Shown in pieces: positions 45,857 through 59,500 of a stretch of 64,000 nt of DNA. Each line of letters starts with the position of its first letter. Position 1 is the stretch's first letter. The stretch is from positions 33,793,884-33,857,883 of the forward strand of contig CM074200.1 in the NCBI GenBank assembly GCA_037179385.1, in the 5' to 3' direction. The translations under genes were made by a program, and so were the position numbers. The DNA is from Holothuria scabra. Taxonomy: Eukaryota > Echinodermata > Holothuroidea > Aspidochirotida > Holothuriidae. A model generated the notes under the pieces. That model was given only the letters and a program-made list of their open reading frames with translations. It was not told the origin of the DNA and searched no databases.

Positions 45857-48832
45857 GTCTTAGAGTCATTAGGTGTCTCAACAACTGACATCTATCAGAC
45901 ATTGTTCATGCTTGAGATTATTCATCAGAGATGGAAGCTGTCACAGGATTGCCAACAGAAAGTGAATTAACAAAAGCTTGCCCACTCTGATAGTCTGCAT
46001 AACCTGTTGTTCAGTTTGAAATTATGACGAAGACTGGAAACAAGGTCAAAACAAGTCTTGTCTTTATGATAAAACTTACAAAGTTAAACTGAATAGTGTC
46101 ATTCAAGAGCCATCTATGAACATTGTACATACATTGACTACTATGAGGTATTCAGTATTGAAGGTAGAAGAATCAACAATGAATATTGCACCTTAAACAT
46201 AGATCAATTTAACTGACACTCCTCTGTAAAGTGCTCAATCTTTGTAACATTGAAGAACTAAAGTAATAAAATTTGGATTTTTTTTTTTTAAATTTCCTGT
46301 CAAGTAGCCATCAACTAAAATACATTATATATAGAAAGTCATGGTTGATTCTTTCCTATATATACTGGCTGATAAGATTATGCAAATACAGGAAAGAACA
46401 CACAGACCTTTTTTCAAACAACCTGAGGACATCGCTGTGTTTTCCTTTGTTCCTGCTTCCTTAAACCCTAACCTGATTATTGCACGGACAGGAAAGGACT
46501 ACAGAAATCTATTAAATTTCACAAATCTATTAAATTCCATAAAACTATGAACTCTAAATTGTTCACGAGTGAACAAAACTTTTACGACAGGAAAACTGCG
46601 TCTGACTTTTGATACGGCAAGTGAAAGAATGAGCAGGCCCTCTTCTTGAGGGCTCACTTCTGGTAGGCTATCTTTCATTTGCCAGGAATAACTGCAGGTA
46701 AGTGAGGGGTAGATATGTTAATAGAAGGTAAGGAAGGGCGCTGTAGATTTCCACCACAGGACCTAAGATCCATTGTTCCAGTCCTCTGTTTGAATACAAG
46801 ACAAGTACTCAGTCGCAAGCTACAACAGCACAAAAGTATGTTCATGTTCAATTGCATTCATTTATGTCACTTAAAATGTTTTGAAACTTTCTACACTAAT
46901 ATATTATTATATTCAGACATTTTGAAGGTCTTGCCTGTATGCACCATTTTTTCCACTCCGAGTAATTTATCCAGCATCCACTGATTTCTTACTGACATTT
47001 GTTATAAGTTTAACATATATGCAATATGCAATAATTTTTTTATACTCTGGAATAACTTTATATTCCCACCATGATAGACTGGGTATTGTGCCAGCCTGTA
47101 TGACAATGTGCTAGAGTTAAATATGAGTTTTTCATTAATTTGTACAGTTCAAGCAAGTGTGACATTTGAATTACTTATCTTTCAGTCATTACAAAAAAAG
47201 ATTCAATTCTTATCTTTTTGTAGGTTTGTTCACCTCTATACCCAAGACAGGCAAAATGTATCATCCTTAAAATAATGTCTTTAAAATATCCATCATTGGT
47301 TATAAACCAATTCAAATGTGGTTTGATTTGCTTCATTATGGAAGGGAATGCACTTAAAAGTACTGAACTCGTGCTTTCTAAATGTAAATTTGATATGTTG
47401 AACAATTGGAATGAGGTATGATAAAGTACTGATGGGAACTTCCATGTAGCAGCTAATGTTTTGGAACATGCAGAAACATCACACGATACTTGGTTAATTC
47501 TACGTATCAAAGTATTTAATAACTCAGCTGATTTTAACAAGAGAGTTGATAATTCAGAAGTCTTCTTCTAACTAAATGAACTTGTGACACTCATGACTTT
47601 GCCTCCATCATTATGTTATGTAAATGGTACTTGATATGTAATAACATGCTCCATTTTGTTAAGCACTTTTATCTTATGGCTATGATCCTGTAGCAATTAA
47701 TCGCCAATAATGGGTAGTACGAAGGAAAAATTATGACTGGTCTAGCATTTCCTTCCTATTGCGAAGCTAGTCCATTATTGAAGCTACCCTGTTTTCTGCT
47801 ACAGAAACATCACTTAAAATATCAATCTTCTTGTAAAATGTTTGTTTTCCAAACAGGATGTACAAATCTGCAGTCATTGCAATAAACCTGTAACATGTTC
47901 GACAGCATGTCTGTAGGAAAGGTTCAACATGTTTTTTTCTGCCAGCAGAGACTACATTGATACATCCAATATACATATGGCTGTTACGGACGCTGTCTGC
48001 AGAAATTTGAATGTACATGGGGATACACAGCTAAATGATCACAACTTTTTGCGGTTAAACCTTTTATAGTGATTTCATAATCAAAGCCTTGCTTAATACC
48101 ATAATGAAAGAACATCTTTAGGTTTAGACACATAAACTAATAACAACCAGCTGACCAGTAAAACTCCCTGAAAGCCAAAATATTCAATTAATATTTTCGT
48201 AAATGTCATTAAAATGTTCCAATCAGATATATCAACTATCTCCTCTCTTTGACAAACTTCATGTCAATGTCTAAAATATTTCTGTTTAATGACAAATCCC
48301 ACAAACCTTCCATCCTAATCAACTTTTTATATTTCCTGGAATTCAAGCTTTTGAAAAAAAAAAAAAAAACATGTCTCATAAAAGTTTTCAGCAATAAGAT
48401 AGTGTTTACTCGCTCTCTTGGTATACTTGCAGCTTATAGTTAAATTATAAATTAAGACACAGAAATGACCATTTCATATAGGAAGTGCTTACAAAGTGAC
48501 TAACATTAAAACCCCATCTACTTTTTTTTCTAAGCTTTTGTTTTCTGTTTTTAAAGAGCTTCTGTACCTCAGAACTTAAATTTTCTTCATAATAGCACAG
48601 ATAGTACATTGCTCCAATTTTCAGTTACTAATTTAAGAAACAACTGTCATCCCATAGAGCAGTTGGACAACAATTCGACACTCAATTATCATAAATCATT
48701 GGCAGCACACATGCTCCATAAGTTACATTGCATTTGTGCAAATAAATAGTTTGTGCATGGCAACCACTGGCCATTGCTATGCAAATTCACATGACCTTGC
48801 ACCTTAACATATCCCCCTGCATAAAGCTAACT

Positions 48833-49014
48833 TCATGGGGTGGTCATAAACTCCCGTCTTCTGCCAGCCATCCGAGCTTCCATTTCCTTCCTTGTGTTCC
48901 CTTCAGAATTTTTTGCAGTTGCTATGTATGAAAACACGCAGAGCATGGCATACCCAATCTCGTGAGCCATGTTGGACTGGAATTTGTGCCTGATATTACT
49001 CTTACTTTGCTGAT
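48833..49014 (-). CDS. MADD: MADD orthologue, terminal coding exon
   Basis: The acceptor is GTTTTCCAG at 49015-49016 and TGA lies at 48833-48835. The split codon (A|AT = Asn) joins the exon at 50786. It encodes NQQSKSNIRHKFQSN then MAHEIGYAMLCVFSYIATAK and a basic tail ending RRREFMTTP. Vertebrate MADD ends with a closely similar MAHEI-x-Y-x-x-LC-x-FSY-x-A segment (from memory). MADD is a DENN-domain exchange factor for Rab3/Rab27 and an adaptor at the TNF receptor; this C-terminal part belongs to a PH-like region. The tail after the conserved block is longer and more basic than I recall from vertebrates. Confidence 0.9.
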
Positions 49015-50785
49015 CTGGAAAACAAAATAGTACAAAATATATGTGATTGTATAAAGAGCAAGTCTATACTACAGTAACAATGCTGCAGAATCTCATCACT
49101 TCAGTAAATGTATAATCAACCATGACCAGTATTACACTAAGCTATGACACAATGCCGTGTAAATTTGGTGCACTGATGTTTGTGAGAAAAAATGAAAAAG
49201 TAGGGTTTAATTTTTCCCACATTTGATGAGTGTACATTTCCACAAAACTGAAATTTCTGATGAGTCAAATTTTGTGATACTGAGTGTATTGACCCAATGT
49301 TTAATTTCCTAGAGGAAACAATGACCGTAACCTTGAGACAGTGGCATCATGCTTTTAAGATTTGATGATGCAACAGAAAAGAGAAAACATCGTTTTGGTC
49401 ATTTCGAGTATCAAGCATAAAAATGAAATATCAGACAAACTTCCTATATCATGGCATAGAGTCTTTCAAACAGTGCATGTATCATTCAAATGTTTACAGC
49501 AGAGATTTATAATATCTTCATACTGTATATTTCATGCTCAAAATTAAAACTTTTACCAAATACTTGAAACAAAAAGTTCTAAAATGATACTGTTATTGTA
49601 ATTTTTAAACATCATCATTTAAAAGCATATTGAAACTATAAATCAGAAGCAGTTATCAGATGTAAAAACTGTTTCTCTGAAAAAGAAAATTCCAAATCTC
49701 TGTGGTGTGCTTCTTTGTCTGTTTGAAATAGCAGAAAACCTGAACTACTAGGAAGTTCTCACAAGATAGTATTCCAGTTTTCTGTTGACTTTTGTCCAAT
49801 ATTTGAAGAAAATTGAGCTTTAACAAGTGAGCTCAGAAATTCTTGAGAATATTTCATTTGAAATCAATGACTTTTGACCTCCAGCAAAAGCTCTGGATTC
49901 TTACTCTTAGTATGACAGATCTGTATGCTTGGTATAGCAGCTATTTACCATTTAAATATTGTAATGACATTATGGAGGCTCATCCTCTGAATATGGCTTA
50001 TCTACCAAAGAACAGAACACTAAGATTTCATTCAGAAGGTATTGTGTTAAAAAATGAGTGTCAAAAGCATGCACTGACCAGTGATGTGTATATGTTTGTG
50101 ACAACATGTAAAAACATGCAACTAAAATGCAGCATATGTTTGGACAATACAAACCCTTCATTCTTCTAGGTTCTTATCACCAACAGTTTCATCTTTATCA
50201 ACTCCCTTCAAGTTTTAAGACTTTTCTAGAGTATAAAATACACTGTTTTGCATGGTTCTTATCAACTATGTAACTAAAACATTTCCTACAAACAACACTG
50301 AGAAAACACTTCCCAGGCCCCACATATTATACCATCTCAAGACCATCTACTTATGAGAACTCATATCTCTGAAAGGTCAAAGACATATCAATCACTGACT
50401 CTTGCTGCTCCTGTGGGTCTCCACCAATCTTCAAGATCTACTGGCCAACCTCATCCCCCAAACATCCACCATGTAAGTATGTAAGTCAGATAGAGCTTTG
50501 GGCTTAGTTTCTAACCATTTGATGTAAGTTGGCTGGCCACACTTTTTTCCCCCCATTGTGGGTCACTTGCTTGTTTTCCCTAATCCATTGCTTTATACTA
50601 AGCACCAAGCACAATTGCAGTAGATTCCATTTCTTGAGTATTTGATAAGACCAGCCAGATGTCGAACTCCAGACCTCCTAACTGCAAGTTTAATGCCCGA
50701 ACCACTTTATCATACAGTTGAAGGGAAACACTGAACTTCATGAATGATATTAAAGTTTCAGATAGTATGCCAAAGCTATACTCAC
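49015..50785 (-). other. MADD intron
   Basis: GT-AG intron in phase 1. It contains a SINE copy (50474-50720) and, at about 49866-49935, a short match to the TTTGACC repeat family (TGACTTTTGACCTCCAGCAA). Confidence 0.85.
50474..50720 (-). repeat. tRNA-derived SINE
   Basis: Plus-strand order AGATAGAGCTTTGGGCTTAG, GGGTCACTTGCTTGTTTTCC, CTAAGCACCAAGCACAAT, CCTCCTAACTGCAAG and CCCGAACCACTTTATCAT parallels the full copy at 42303-42537, including the tRNA-like head at the high end. Confidence 0.8.
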
Positions 50786-50855
50786 TGAATTCCACCAACA
50801 TGAAAACATCCTTTTTAGTTTTGTATTCTTTAATATCTTTCAGCTCAATGAACGT
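50786..50855 (-). CDS. MADD: MADD orthologue, penultimate coding exon
   Basis: A 70-nt exon (23 codons plus 1 nt). The acceptor is TCCATACAG at 50856-50857 and the donor TTCA|GTGAGT at 50784-50785. It encodes TFIELKDIKEYKTKKDVFML then VEF. The counterpart in vertebrate MADD reads VFIEL-x-x-IKK...GVFVLEEF (from memory). Phases agree on both sides. Confidence 0.9.
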
Positions 50856-52613
50856 CTGTATGGATAAAAGAACAAATATTCAAATGTTTAGTTTGTCAAG
50901 TAATATTTACTGATGAATGACATGTACAGCACCATAGTATACAAGAGAAAATTAATTTCTCAGAACGACAAGTAATAACAACCTTCAGTTGCTCCTCTTT
51001 GGTTTTATACAATTTAAAAGAGAAAGATTGAGTGGTTTTCAGTCATTATGTCAAAATATTCATCTTTTAATATCCTTCCACAAGCAGAAATTTGAACGTA
51101 TTTTCTTTGAAGGAATAAAAAAAGGCATTGATGTTAAGAAGTTCATGTTTTAAGCAGAGGTACATTTCACCCAGTGACAGAGTTTGCTTGTCCCTGTTTC
51201 ATGGATTGTACTTGAATAAAATGGGAATTTCAAGCAAGCTGGAAAACTTGTTAAATGACACACTTGGGTTTTAATAGGTTAGAAGGAGTTTGACACTTGG
51301 GAAGCAACAATATTTAACAAAGGGTTCAAACTAGCACTCTGAAGTCAAATGGTTACGAAGCAAAACAACAAAATTTAAAAGAAACGACAGAATTTATAGA
51401 ACATTACAGGAGACCAACAAGACAGGTGCAAACATAACTAGCATTGTTATTTAAAGTGTGGTGACATTAAACCAAAAAGAGCTCAAATTTTTTTTTTGAC
51501 AGAAAAAAGAAAGTAATCCCTAATCAAAAGATGTGTTACTAATAACAGTTTAATATCATTAACACATTCGAAAAATGATGCTTCTCCAAAGGTTGCTGGT
51601 TTACATAATGCTGTCATGGTTATTTATAATATGAATGATCTTTGTTGTGAGGAATTTGTTAATAAATAGATTTTGTTCAGAGTTGTGTGGCTGCTTTTCG
51701 TATTTCAATGTTTTTGAATAGAATCAATGTATCAATGACTACACTACATGAAAATCTGAATATCTTATCCCAGTGCGTCTTAGGTAGCTTGATTTCCTCT
51801 TGAATCAAAACACAGAGTTTGATATGATTAATTTTTGGAATATTATTTTACCAAATGGTCAAGTGTCACCTCCAAAACTAATGGTGAACATAACATACAG
51901 ATCTGTAAAAGAAATGAATTTTCTTAATCTCATATTCCATATTATATATTCCCATATTTAGAAAAGAAACAATTATCAGACCACTAAATTTTGTAATGAG
52001 TAGGGCTAACAAAATCCTACGTGCCTCGTGTCCCAAGTTCCCTGCTTCAATGCTGGGGCTTCCAAAATTCATGATTGAAATGTCTGTTGGGCTACCAGCA
52101 TACACCAGGGAGTTGCACATATTTTTAAATTAATGATTTAATACGGCTATGGTGGACTCAAACAAAATCCTTTCAGAGGCTACCACAGTCTGTAACCAGA
52201 AAGTACAATGGGCTACTTCTTTCAAAGATATTTTTAGAGAACTAAATGGACAAAAAACCTTTTCTCATTTTTCCAAGGAAAGACATCTTACGTTACACTA
52301 TAAGTTTCTTAGCAATGATGGTATATGGATTTCTGTATTCCCCTCATCAAGGCTACTAATTTTGCTTGTCGAAAGTGATTACATGGTTTCTGTTATGTTA
52401 TTAAAAGTAAAATCTTTTGACTGTGAACACTTAATAACTTTGCACTGCTTATAACATCTCAATAAATTTAATTTACATGGTAGATGGTCAAAACATTAGT
52501 TGTATAGTATAAAAGAACAGTTTCATCCACGTACAGCATTAAGGTATAGGCTGATCACCTGCAGGACTGTCGGTTAGACTTGTTTCACTGAACTACTGCG
52601 AGGGATTGACCCT

Positions 52614-52746
52614 TTTCTATATAGCAATTACAATGGATTGCGGGATAGGATTTTTGGTAATTTGCCATTTTTCTCAATGGCATTTTACTGTGACAAAACA
52701 TACTCCATACCAAAACTGTATCCCATAATACTTTTCTAATAGGAAA
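52614..52746. mobile_element. palindromic MITE, copy 1
   Basis: Left TATATAGCAATTACAATGGA then TTGCGGGATAGG; right CTGTATCCCATAATACTTTT. It shares the centre CAATGGCATTTTACTGTG with the copies at 53405-53648, about 75% alike. Confidence 0.75.
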
Positions 52747-52786
52747 CTTGGGAGTGTGGTCGATTTCCTGTTCAATTAAACCTTAA

Positions 52787-53039
52787 AGGGCAGGAGCAGT
52801 CACCCCAACTTGAAGCAGTGTAGTGGACTGTCCAGTTTCATGATTGGCTGTTGAGGGTCATGTGACAACATTTTTACTCCTCAAATGTAAAATTTACTAG
52901 AAGTTACTGCCTGGTTTACCTTTCACATGTTATAATGAAGTAATAAAATATTATAGAAGATTCTTTGAACAGAAATGCGATGAGAATTGTGATATTTAGC
53001 TGTTGCTTCAAAACAAGTTTGGGAGACTGCTCTTGACCT
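52787..53039. mobile_element. piggyBac-like MITE with TTAA duplication
   Basis: Left AGGGCAGGAGCAGTCACCCC, right (minus strand) AGGTCAAGAGCAGTCTCCCA. It is flanked by TTAA at 52783-52786 and 53040-53043. Size 253 bp, non-coding. The TTAA duplication with G-rich terminal repeats is the hallmark of piggyBac-type insertion. Three more copies occur at 29297, 30244 and 44325. Confidence 0.88.
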
Positions 53040-53404
53040 TTAAAGAGGTTTAGTTGGGTTCCTTTCTCCAACTTTATGCATAAAAATCGCAATCCTCACA
53101 GTGATTTGAGGCTAGTGGTGGGACCATTGCAGTGGCACACCTCAAAATTCAGGGCCTTATGCTATCCCTTCATATTTTATTATAAGAAAAATGCCATTCC
53201 TGTTTTAATTCATGACCATCCTTTATGGAAAGGAATAATTCTGCAAATTTTTTTTCTTTTTTGTTTTCAATATGACAAAATCTAAGTATTATTTCCAAAG
53301 GCTGCTCTTTAAAAGAAAAAAGCTGTACTTTGCTTTATTGAACAATACGTGTAGGTCCTTTTCCAAATGGTTATGGGTCATTTTTTATCAATAATATTTT
53401 ACTG

Positions 53405-53502
53405 TTAGAGTTTTGGTGTTTGTCATTTTTGTCAATGGCATTTTACTGTGGTGAAATTGAAGTACACCCAAAACTCTATCCCACAATCCTTTGTAATTGC
53501 TA
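53405..53502. mobile_element. palindromic MITE, copy 2 (left end missing)
   Basis: GAGTTTTGGTGTTTGTCATT to TTTGTAATTGCTAT, nearly identical to the next copy. The left terminal block is absent. Confidence 0.8.
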
Positions 53503-53510
53503 TAGACGTG

Positions 53511-53648
53511 TTTCCAAATAGCAATTACAAAGGATTGTGGGATAGAGTTTTGGTGTTTGTCATTTTTGTCAATGGCATTTTACTGTGGTGAAAATTGAAG
53601 TACACCCAAAATTCTATCCCACAATTCATTGTGATTGCTATTTGGAAA
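53511..53648. mobile_element. palindromic MITE, copy 3 (complete)
   Basis: Left TTTCCAAATAGCAATTACAA and right (minus strand) TTTCCAAATAGCAATCACAA, with terminal repeats of about 45 bp. The centre is TCATTTTTGTCAATGGCATT. No coding capacity. Confidence 0.88.
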
Positions 53649-56354
53649 TAGGTCTGTTGAGAAGGCCTTACGCTGTCCTGCGTTTGCCACTTTTCACACA
53701 TGATATAAGAATGTGTACAAGCTACTACTGTCATAAGATCATAAAACAAACACCAACATGTTCACATGAGGGAAAAAAGGTATGTCCTTTTGTTTCATTA
53801 AAATAATTGTACAATGCCTGTATTTGCCAGATTTCATAGGTGATATATTAAAATATGAGTGCAAGCTATTGTCTTTATAGGACTACAGCACCAACACCAT
53901 GCATCCACAAAGGGTAAAAGTCAATTATGCATTTTAGAGTATCACAACTTAAAAGAGAACAACACAGTTACAAACATTACAAGCCATAAAATACAAAGTA
54001 AAAAATAATGTATGATTACATATTTTAAGAGATGTAAAAACCAGTGTTCAGCATTGCAAATGAAATTTAAGGCAGAACTTGTCATCAAAGGTGGAGGGAA
54101 GAAAGTGGTCTGGGAAGGGTACACTTAAAAGGTGAAGACTATTTAGCAATGAACTACAACTAGTGCACATAAAACACTAAATATTCATTAACTATCCACA
54201 TACTGGATATTCAAAAACTACCATTCTACTGAATATTCACAGTGTCAGCCAATGAGGACTACTGCAGCAGTTTCCTACGTTAATATTTATTTATTCATTT
54301 CTTTAATTGGTGGAAAGTTGCTGGGTTTTGTTACATTGGTTTTTGTTTTTTCATGATTTGGGGGTAGATGACTCTCTGATATACATTTCTTCCACTTTCG
54401 TATAAATAAATTATATCATAATGAAATTAAAATACTTGCAAACATTAACAAATACTATCAATGAACGATATCAATCAAAGATGCAAACAAACTGAAGCAA
54501 ACACTCTACAAAGATGTTGTCTTTACACTTTGATTAAGGACAGAAATGCTGCAAAAGTGTTTACGTATGAAGACAAATTACAATAAACAACCAAGTCACT
54601 TGGAAATGTTTGGATCCCTGTATATGGTCTAAGGGTCGTGAAGTTGGTCAAGTGTTGTCCTTCAGTTAACGTATGACATTTTGGGGAAGCAAGTTAAAGT
54701 TTGATTTTGTTGAACAACTCTTTGCCAGATAGTGGATGGAGGATTTAGAAAAAGTAACCCCTGCAAGTATAAATAATTGACAGTGTTTGTGTCTGGAAAA
54801 AGGGGGTAATGGTGATTGCTCCTTTCAGAGAAAGAAGAAAAAATTCCCTCTTTTTCCATTAAAATAAAATATGTCAGTATCGTAGTTCTTCATTGGGAAG
54901 AGGACACCTTTGCAGCAATGTTTGAACTTACATAAATAGCCTTTAAAACATTTCTCCAAATTGCACCTCAAAGGGGCCTTGAAGCAAGCTTTCCCTCCCA
55001 ACCCATCAGTAAGGCTTTGGCCAAATGCACCATCTATTTGGTGTTGCTGTTTTGCAGTAATAACCCCCTCCCCTTTTATTTTTTTGGTTTCTGGCAGAGC
55101 CCGTGATTGACTTCCCTTAAGCTTTTAATCTGATACATCAGTTATATGCATTCAAAGTTAGCAAATTTGAGAATTATTTCTAACTTAAAGTTTTGAATTT
55201 GGACCAATCAATTTTGATTGCTTACAAGGATTTACCTTTTTAAAGAGTTGATTTGGTAGAACAAAATTCAAAGTAACTGATAGTTTGTAAAATGCCTGAT
55301 TCAACTTTCAGATACAAGGTGAGATTGTGAGAAAGCTACATAGCAACAAGTTTAGAAACCATTAAATGTTTTTCTATGAAGATATTAATTGTTTTGCTAC
55401 AGCAGGGCACCATGTCCCAGAATGAACTGCATTGAAGGGATATTTGGAACATTTAGGCATATAAGGATGTCTTTCTTCAATTTACCTCTAAAAATTAATC
55501 TAACACAGGTTAAAAGGTCAGCACCTCTTTTTCATTTAAGACCAAATGACTTCAACTCTCCAACTTGCATCAGTTTTAGTTCCAGCTTCATGATAATTCT
55601 CCCTGAACCTACCTCATCAAAGGGAATTAAGCAAGGGTTTATGGAGATAAGCTGGCAAAACATGTAAAGATTAAGCTCCAAAAATGGAGTCATAAGGGTG
55701 AACCAGCCCCATATATTTAGTGAAGGGTAGGGCATTTTGAAGGTACATATTGAATGAGCCAACAGGACCTAAAACCTTATTCCTACCCTGCCAATAGCAT
55801 ACGCTCAAAATTCTGTGAAATAACCACACACTAGAACTTAAAACTCCCTTAACCCCCACCTCCAGGACCCTTCCCAGCCAATATATCACATCACAATGTA
55901 AATCTCTACAAGGCAATTCGAGAGCAACATATAGTTTGCAGTCACGAGGGAGAACTGTATAATTGGAGTGTGTGAAGTGGGTTTCTATTGCAAAACAAGA
56001 CCACCCACAGGAAGTTATATGTAACTGTTTCATGACTAGTGAAAAATCTAAGCAGCAATGCAAAATATGAAGCAGCATTTAATGCAATTTTTTGGACACA
56101 GATATAAACCCCTACTAGTATGACTTTTCAGGGAAACTTGTATACAAGGCATACTTTACTGACTGAGTCCTTAAAGTGTGGCAGATTAATTTTCCTACTC
56201 GACTGGAATCTCCCCTGGTTTTCATTATAAGAAACATTTAACAGAATGACAACACTTCTGATAAACTATGTGGGTAATCAAAGATAATAGATTATTTTTT
56301 TCAAATAAGATTCACAAAACAAATCCATTTCAACTGTAATTTTTAACTCCCTTC

Positions 56355-56535
56355 CCCGGTGAGTTGGAGGTTAAAGACTATGACCACAGTGCTCCCCACC
56401 TTGTAATAGGAGGCAACTAAAGAGGGGCAGGGATACTTGGCCCTATTTGCACCATATTTGAACTTCAACCTTTTTACATCGCTGACATGATGTACCACAT
56501 TCCTGGTGCAGTATCATTAAATCCCATCTAGCTAA
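56355..56535. repeat. second short repeat family, copy 2
   Basis: See 42858-43060: shares GGAGGCAACTAAAG, ATATTTGAACTTCAACC, CGCTGACATGATG and ATCATTAAATCCCATCTA in the same order. Confidence 0.6.
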
Positions 56536-59500
56536 CCACAATATTAACAAGGTATATACATATATGAGCTGATCATAGCAGTTTTTTCCTACACTTACTT
56601 CCTGGTACTGACATTTTCATTTCATAAATATCTACTTTATTTCACTATAACCCTAGCTTCCAAACATCAGTATTTGTCTAGTAATACTTCAATTTTGGAA
56701 TGATTTGCTGAAAATTTTCATAATCTACTGATTAGCACTTTCTTCATGTTATCTTAAACAAGGGGCAGCAATCAGCTTTTTATCTAGTGTTAATCCAATA
56801 ATTATTGTTCACATGCCACACCCATGCTTCCTAATGTAACCACTATTAACTATTAATACTAGCTACACAATCATAAGTCAACAAGGCACTAATCAGGGAT
56901 AAAGACTAGAAAAAAAATATTTGTAAAATACAAGAATTCTTTGTGGAAATCTATAGGTCACTAAAAATTGCCACACAAGGTCTACTTTTCCTTACTTATG
57001 GACAACCTTCTAGACAAAAATAATCTTTTATTGAAGAGTACACTTCAGACTGTTTGAATCCCAGTCATAAAAGCCAGCCCATGAATAAAATAAAATTTTA
57101 CAGAATTATAGCTTCTGGTTCGTTTACCCCATTTAAATATAGACTTCTTAGTGATTCTATTATCCTCAATAAGTTATACTGTCAAAGGTTTTCCACATAT
57201 TTTAAAAGGAAACAATTGAAACCAAAATGGGGTAAAAAATGATAGCCAAACCACTAAAAAATTGGAAATGCATCACCATTGATAAAATTAAAATTTGCAA
57301 AAAAAAAAAATGCTGCTACTTTAAAAAAGAACTTTAAGAGAGGAACATTTGTTCAATAAGGTTAACAAAACAACAAGGAATCATGCTAACTTTGTGAGGG
57401 GGCCTCAGACAAATAACAATTTGGTAGCAAAAATGAATTCAGGTTTTTCTTATTATCACATGGTCAAAAAAGGTTCACAGAGGAAATGTTTTTGTCAGTA
57501 AAAGTGGGTAAAAGAAGGGGGTATCACTTTGTTTTGTTTCAGACGGGGCTGTTAAATATAAATAAAAGAATGGAGGGGGGTTCAGTTGTAGGCACATAAC
57601 GTCAGCAAGCAATGCATCAAAAGCCACAATGACAGTACCTCACAGTCCTTGGATTGGAGAAAACATGATGCAATGATGAAGAAGAGAAGAGAAGAAGACA
57701 GGTTAAACGTGGAAAATTAAAGGATTGTATCCGCTACCAAGTCTTTAGACTAACCCACTGGTTGTCTGCAAATAGTTTATTTTGAAGGAACTGACTACTG
57801 TTTGGACGTTTCGAAGTTTTTTGTTTTTGTTTTGGGAACCCGCTAAGAGGCGCGGCTGCTTACAAGACACAACTCATGATATGGATATGGAAGGTACTAG
57901 CATTTAAAAACTTACGGGGCAGAGTTTTGAAATTGTTCCAAATTTGCGATTCTGTGTTTGGACATATCCAATATATATGTGGGATTCTGGATCTAAGTAA
58001 ATTAATTTGGAAAATGTATACACTAAAAATTGTTTACTTCATAAAATTTCTGTCATTTACATAGAAACATAGTTTTTAATACTGTATCTGCCCACACTTT
58101 GTGTTAAAGTGCAATTTTATGATAATTTAATTTTTGAAATGCAGGATACCCTCACAAAGTTAGGCACTTTTAACAAGCAAACCTAAAAAAAAGTTTCAAA
58201 TCCACAGTCACAGCCAAGCAAACAAATATGCCATTTCATGATGCGCTAAACTCAATTTTGCAAGACTTGAATATGATCAGGCAAGGCAAGATGTTAATGA
58301 CTTATAACAATCCTGCATCTAAAGGAACAGATTGATATGCATTCCAAAACAACCAAGAAGAATCAGAAGACAGAAATGGAGGAGTAGAAAGAAACAGATG
58401 GTATCTAGTTTTGATACCATTGAAAAGGATGGTATCTAGAAACTCAACATTTGATAATGATAACATAAATACATTGTGTAAACTATGCAGTTCATTGGAT
58501 TCAAAATCATGTTGCTAAGTGCAGTTTCATGTGAACAAGTGGAATCAAGGGGATTTGGAGAATAGACAAATAAATAGCGTCGTTATCCTGCTAGAACTAA
58601 TACAACAGATATATAGGGTAAGCCAGTAACTGCCAACATCATTTCAAGTACCTCTCAGTGTTATGTTCACTGACAACTTAACCAACATTTTTACCTTACA
58701 TTGAAAGAATAGTTCTAAAGCCAAGTCAAGCACGAACCCCTCCTTCTTTTAATCTTTTTAAAACATTTACTACAGATGTTCTCTTTTTTTCATTTTTTTA
58801 ATGGCATCCACTACTCACACTAGCCTACAATAGCTAGCATCTTAACTTAAAACATATGCTACAGTTTCACCACCTTCTGACTTTAAATTTCAATCAAATG
58901 GGAGGGCTCTCTGTTAAATGAAACATTACAGATTTTGTAAAACCCTTTGCTATGAGTGAGTTACTTGTGCAATTTAGCAAGTAGATTTTCATGTTTAGTC
59001 CTCTTTTGGGTGCCAACTATTTGTATACTTCAGGACATCTAATGATATTACAATCCCTAATGAGACTTCCATTGTACTCTTTGAATACATCAAGTGTATA
59101 GAACTTTGTGTTCAACTTGAAGATTACACACTACTGGTGAGGTCACATATCTAGACAATATTCTATTTTTAGAATGAGAAACTTTTTTAATTTCCTTGTC
59201 TTCCCATTGATCAATATTTCAAATTCTTGGATGACATTCCTGCCATGAAACAAACACTGGATATTTTCAGGTGTGTCATTTTTCAAAATTTCTTTTACTT
59301 GCCATAATTTAGATCATTTCTCTTCAAATGTTTGGAATTTTCCTGACAGAAGTAACAAAGCATGTATTCCATGTTTTCCTAACATCCTAGAAAAGGTTGA
59401 AAATATTCCATCAACCGGGGTTCTGTCACCAAACATATTGTTTGGGAATTTTGATTAAAACCCTAACCTACACCAAACTCCATCTTGAATGAACTCCCTC

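Larger units (their letters stand above)
28217..48832. other. intergenic / unresolved region between MADD and the sacsin-like gene
   Basis: About 20 kb with no supported host coding exon. It probably includes the MADD 3' untranslated region at its high end, but I could not pick a polyadenylation site. Transposon-derived features are listed separately. Stretches 28220-28740, 36780-38290, 38470-40240, 45000-48830 and others between features hold nothing I can name. Confidence 0.5.

Noticed and set aside
55671..56078. 135-codon minus-strand frame in a MADD intron
   Set aside because: No recognisable domain, biased composition, and it lies inside a spliced intron; likely chance or repeat-derived.
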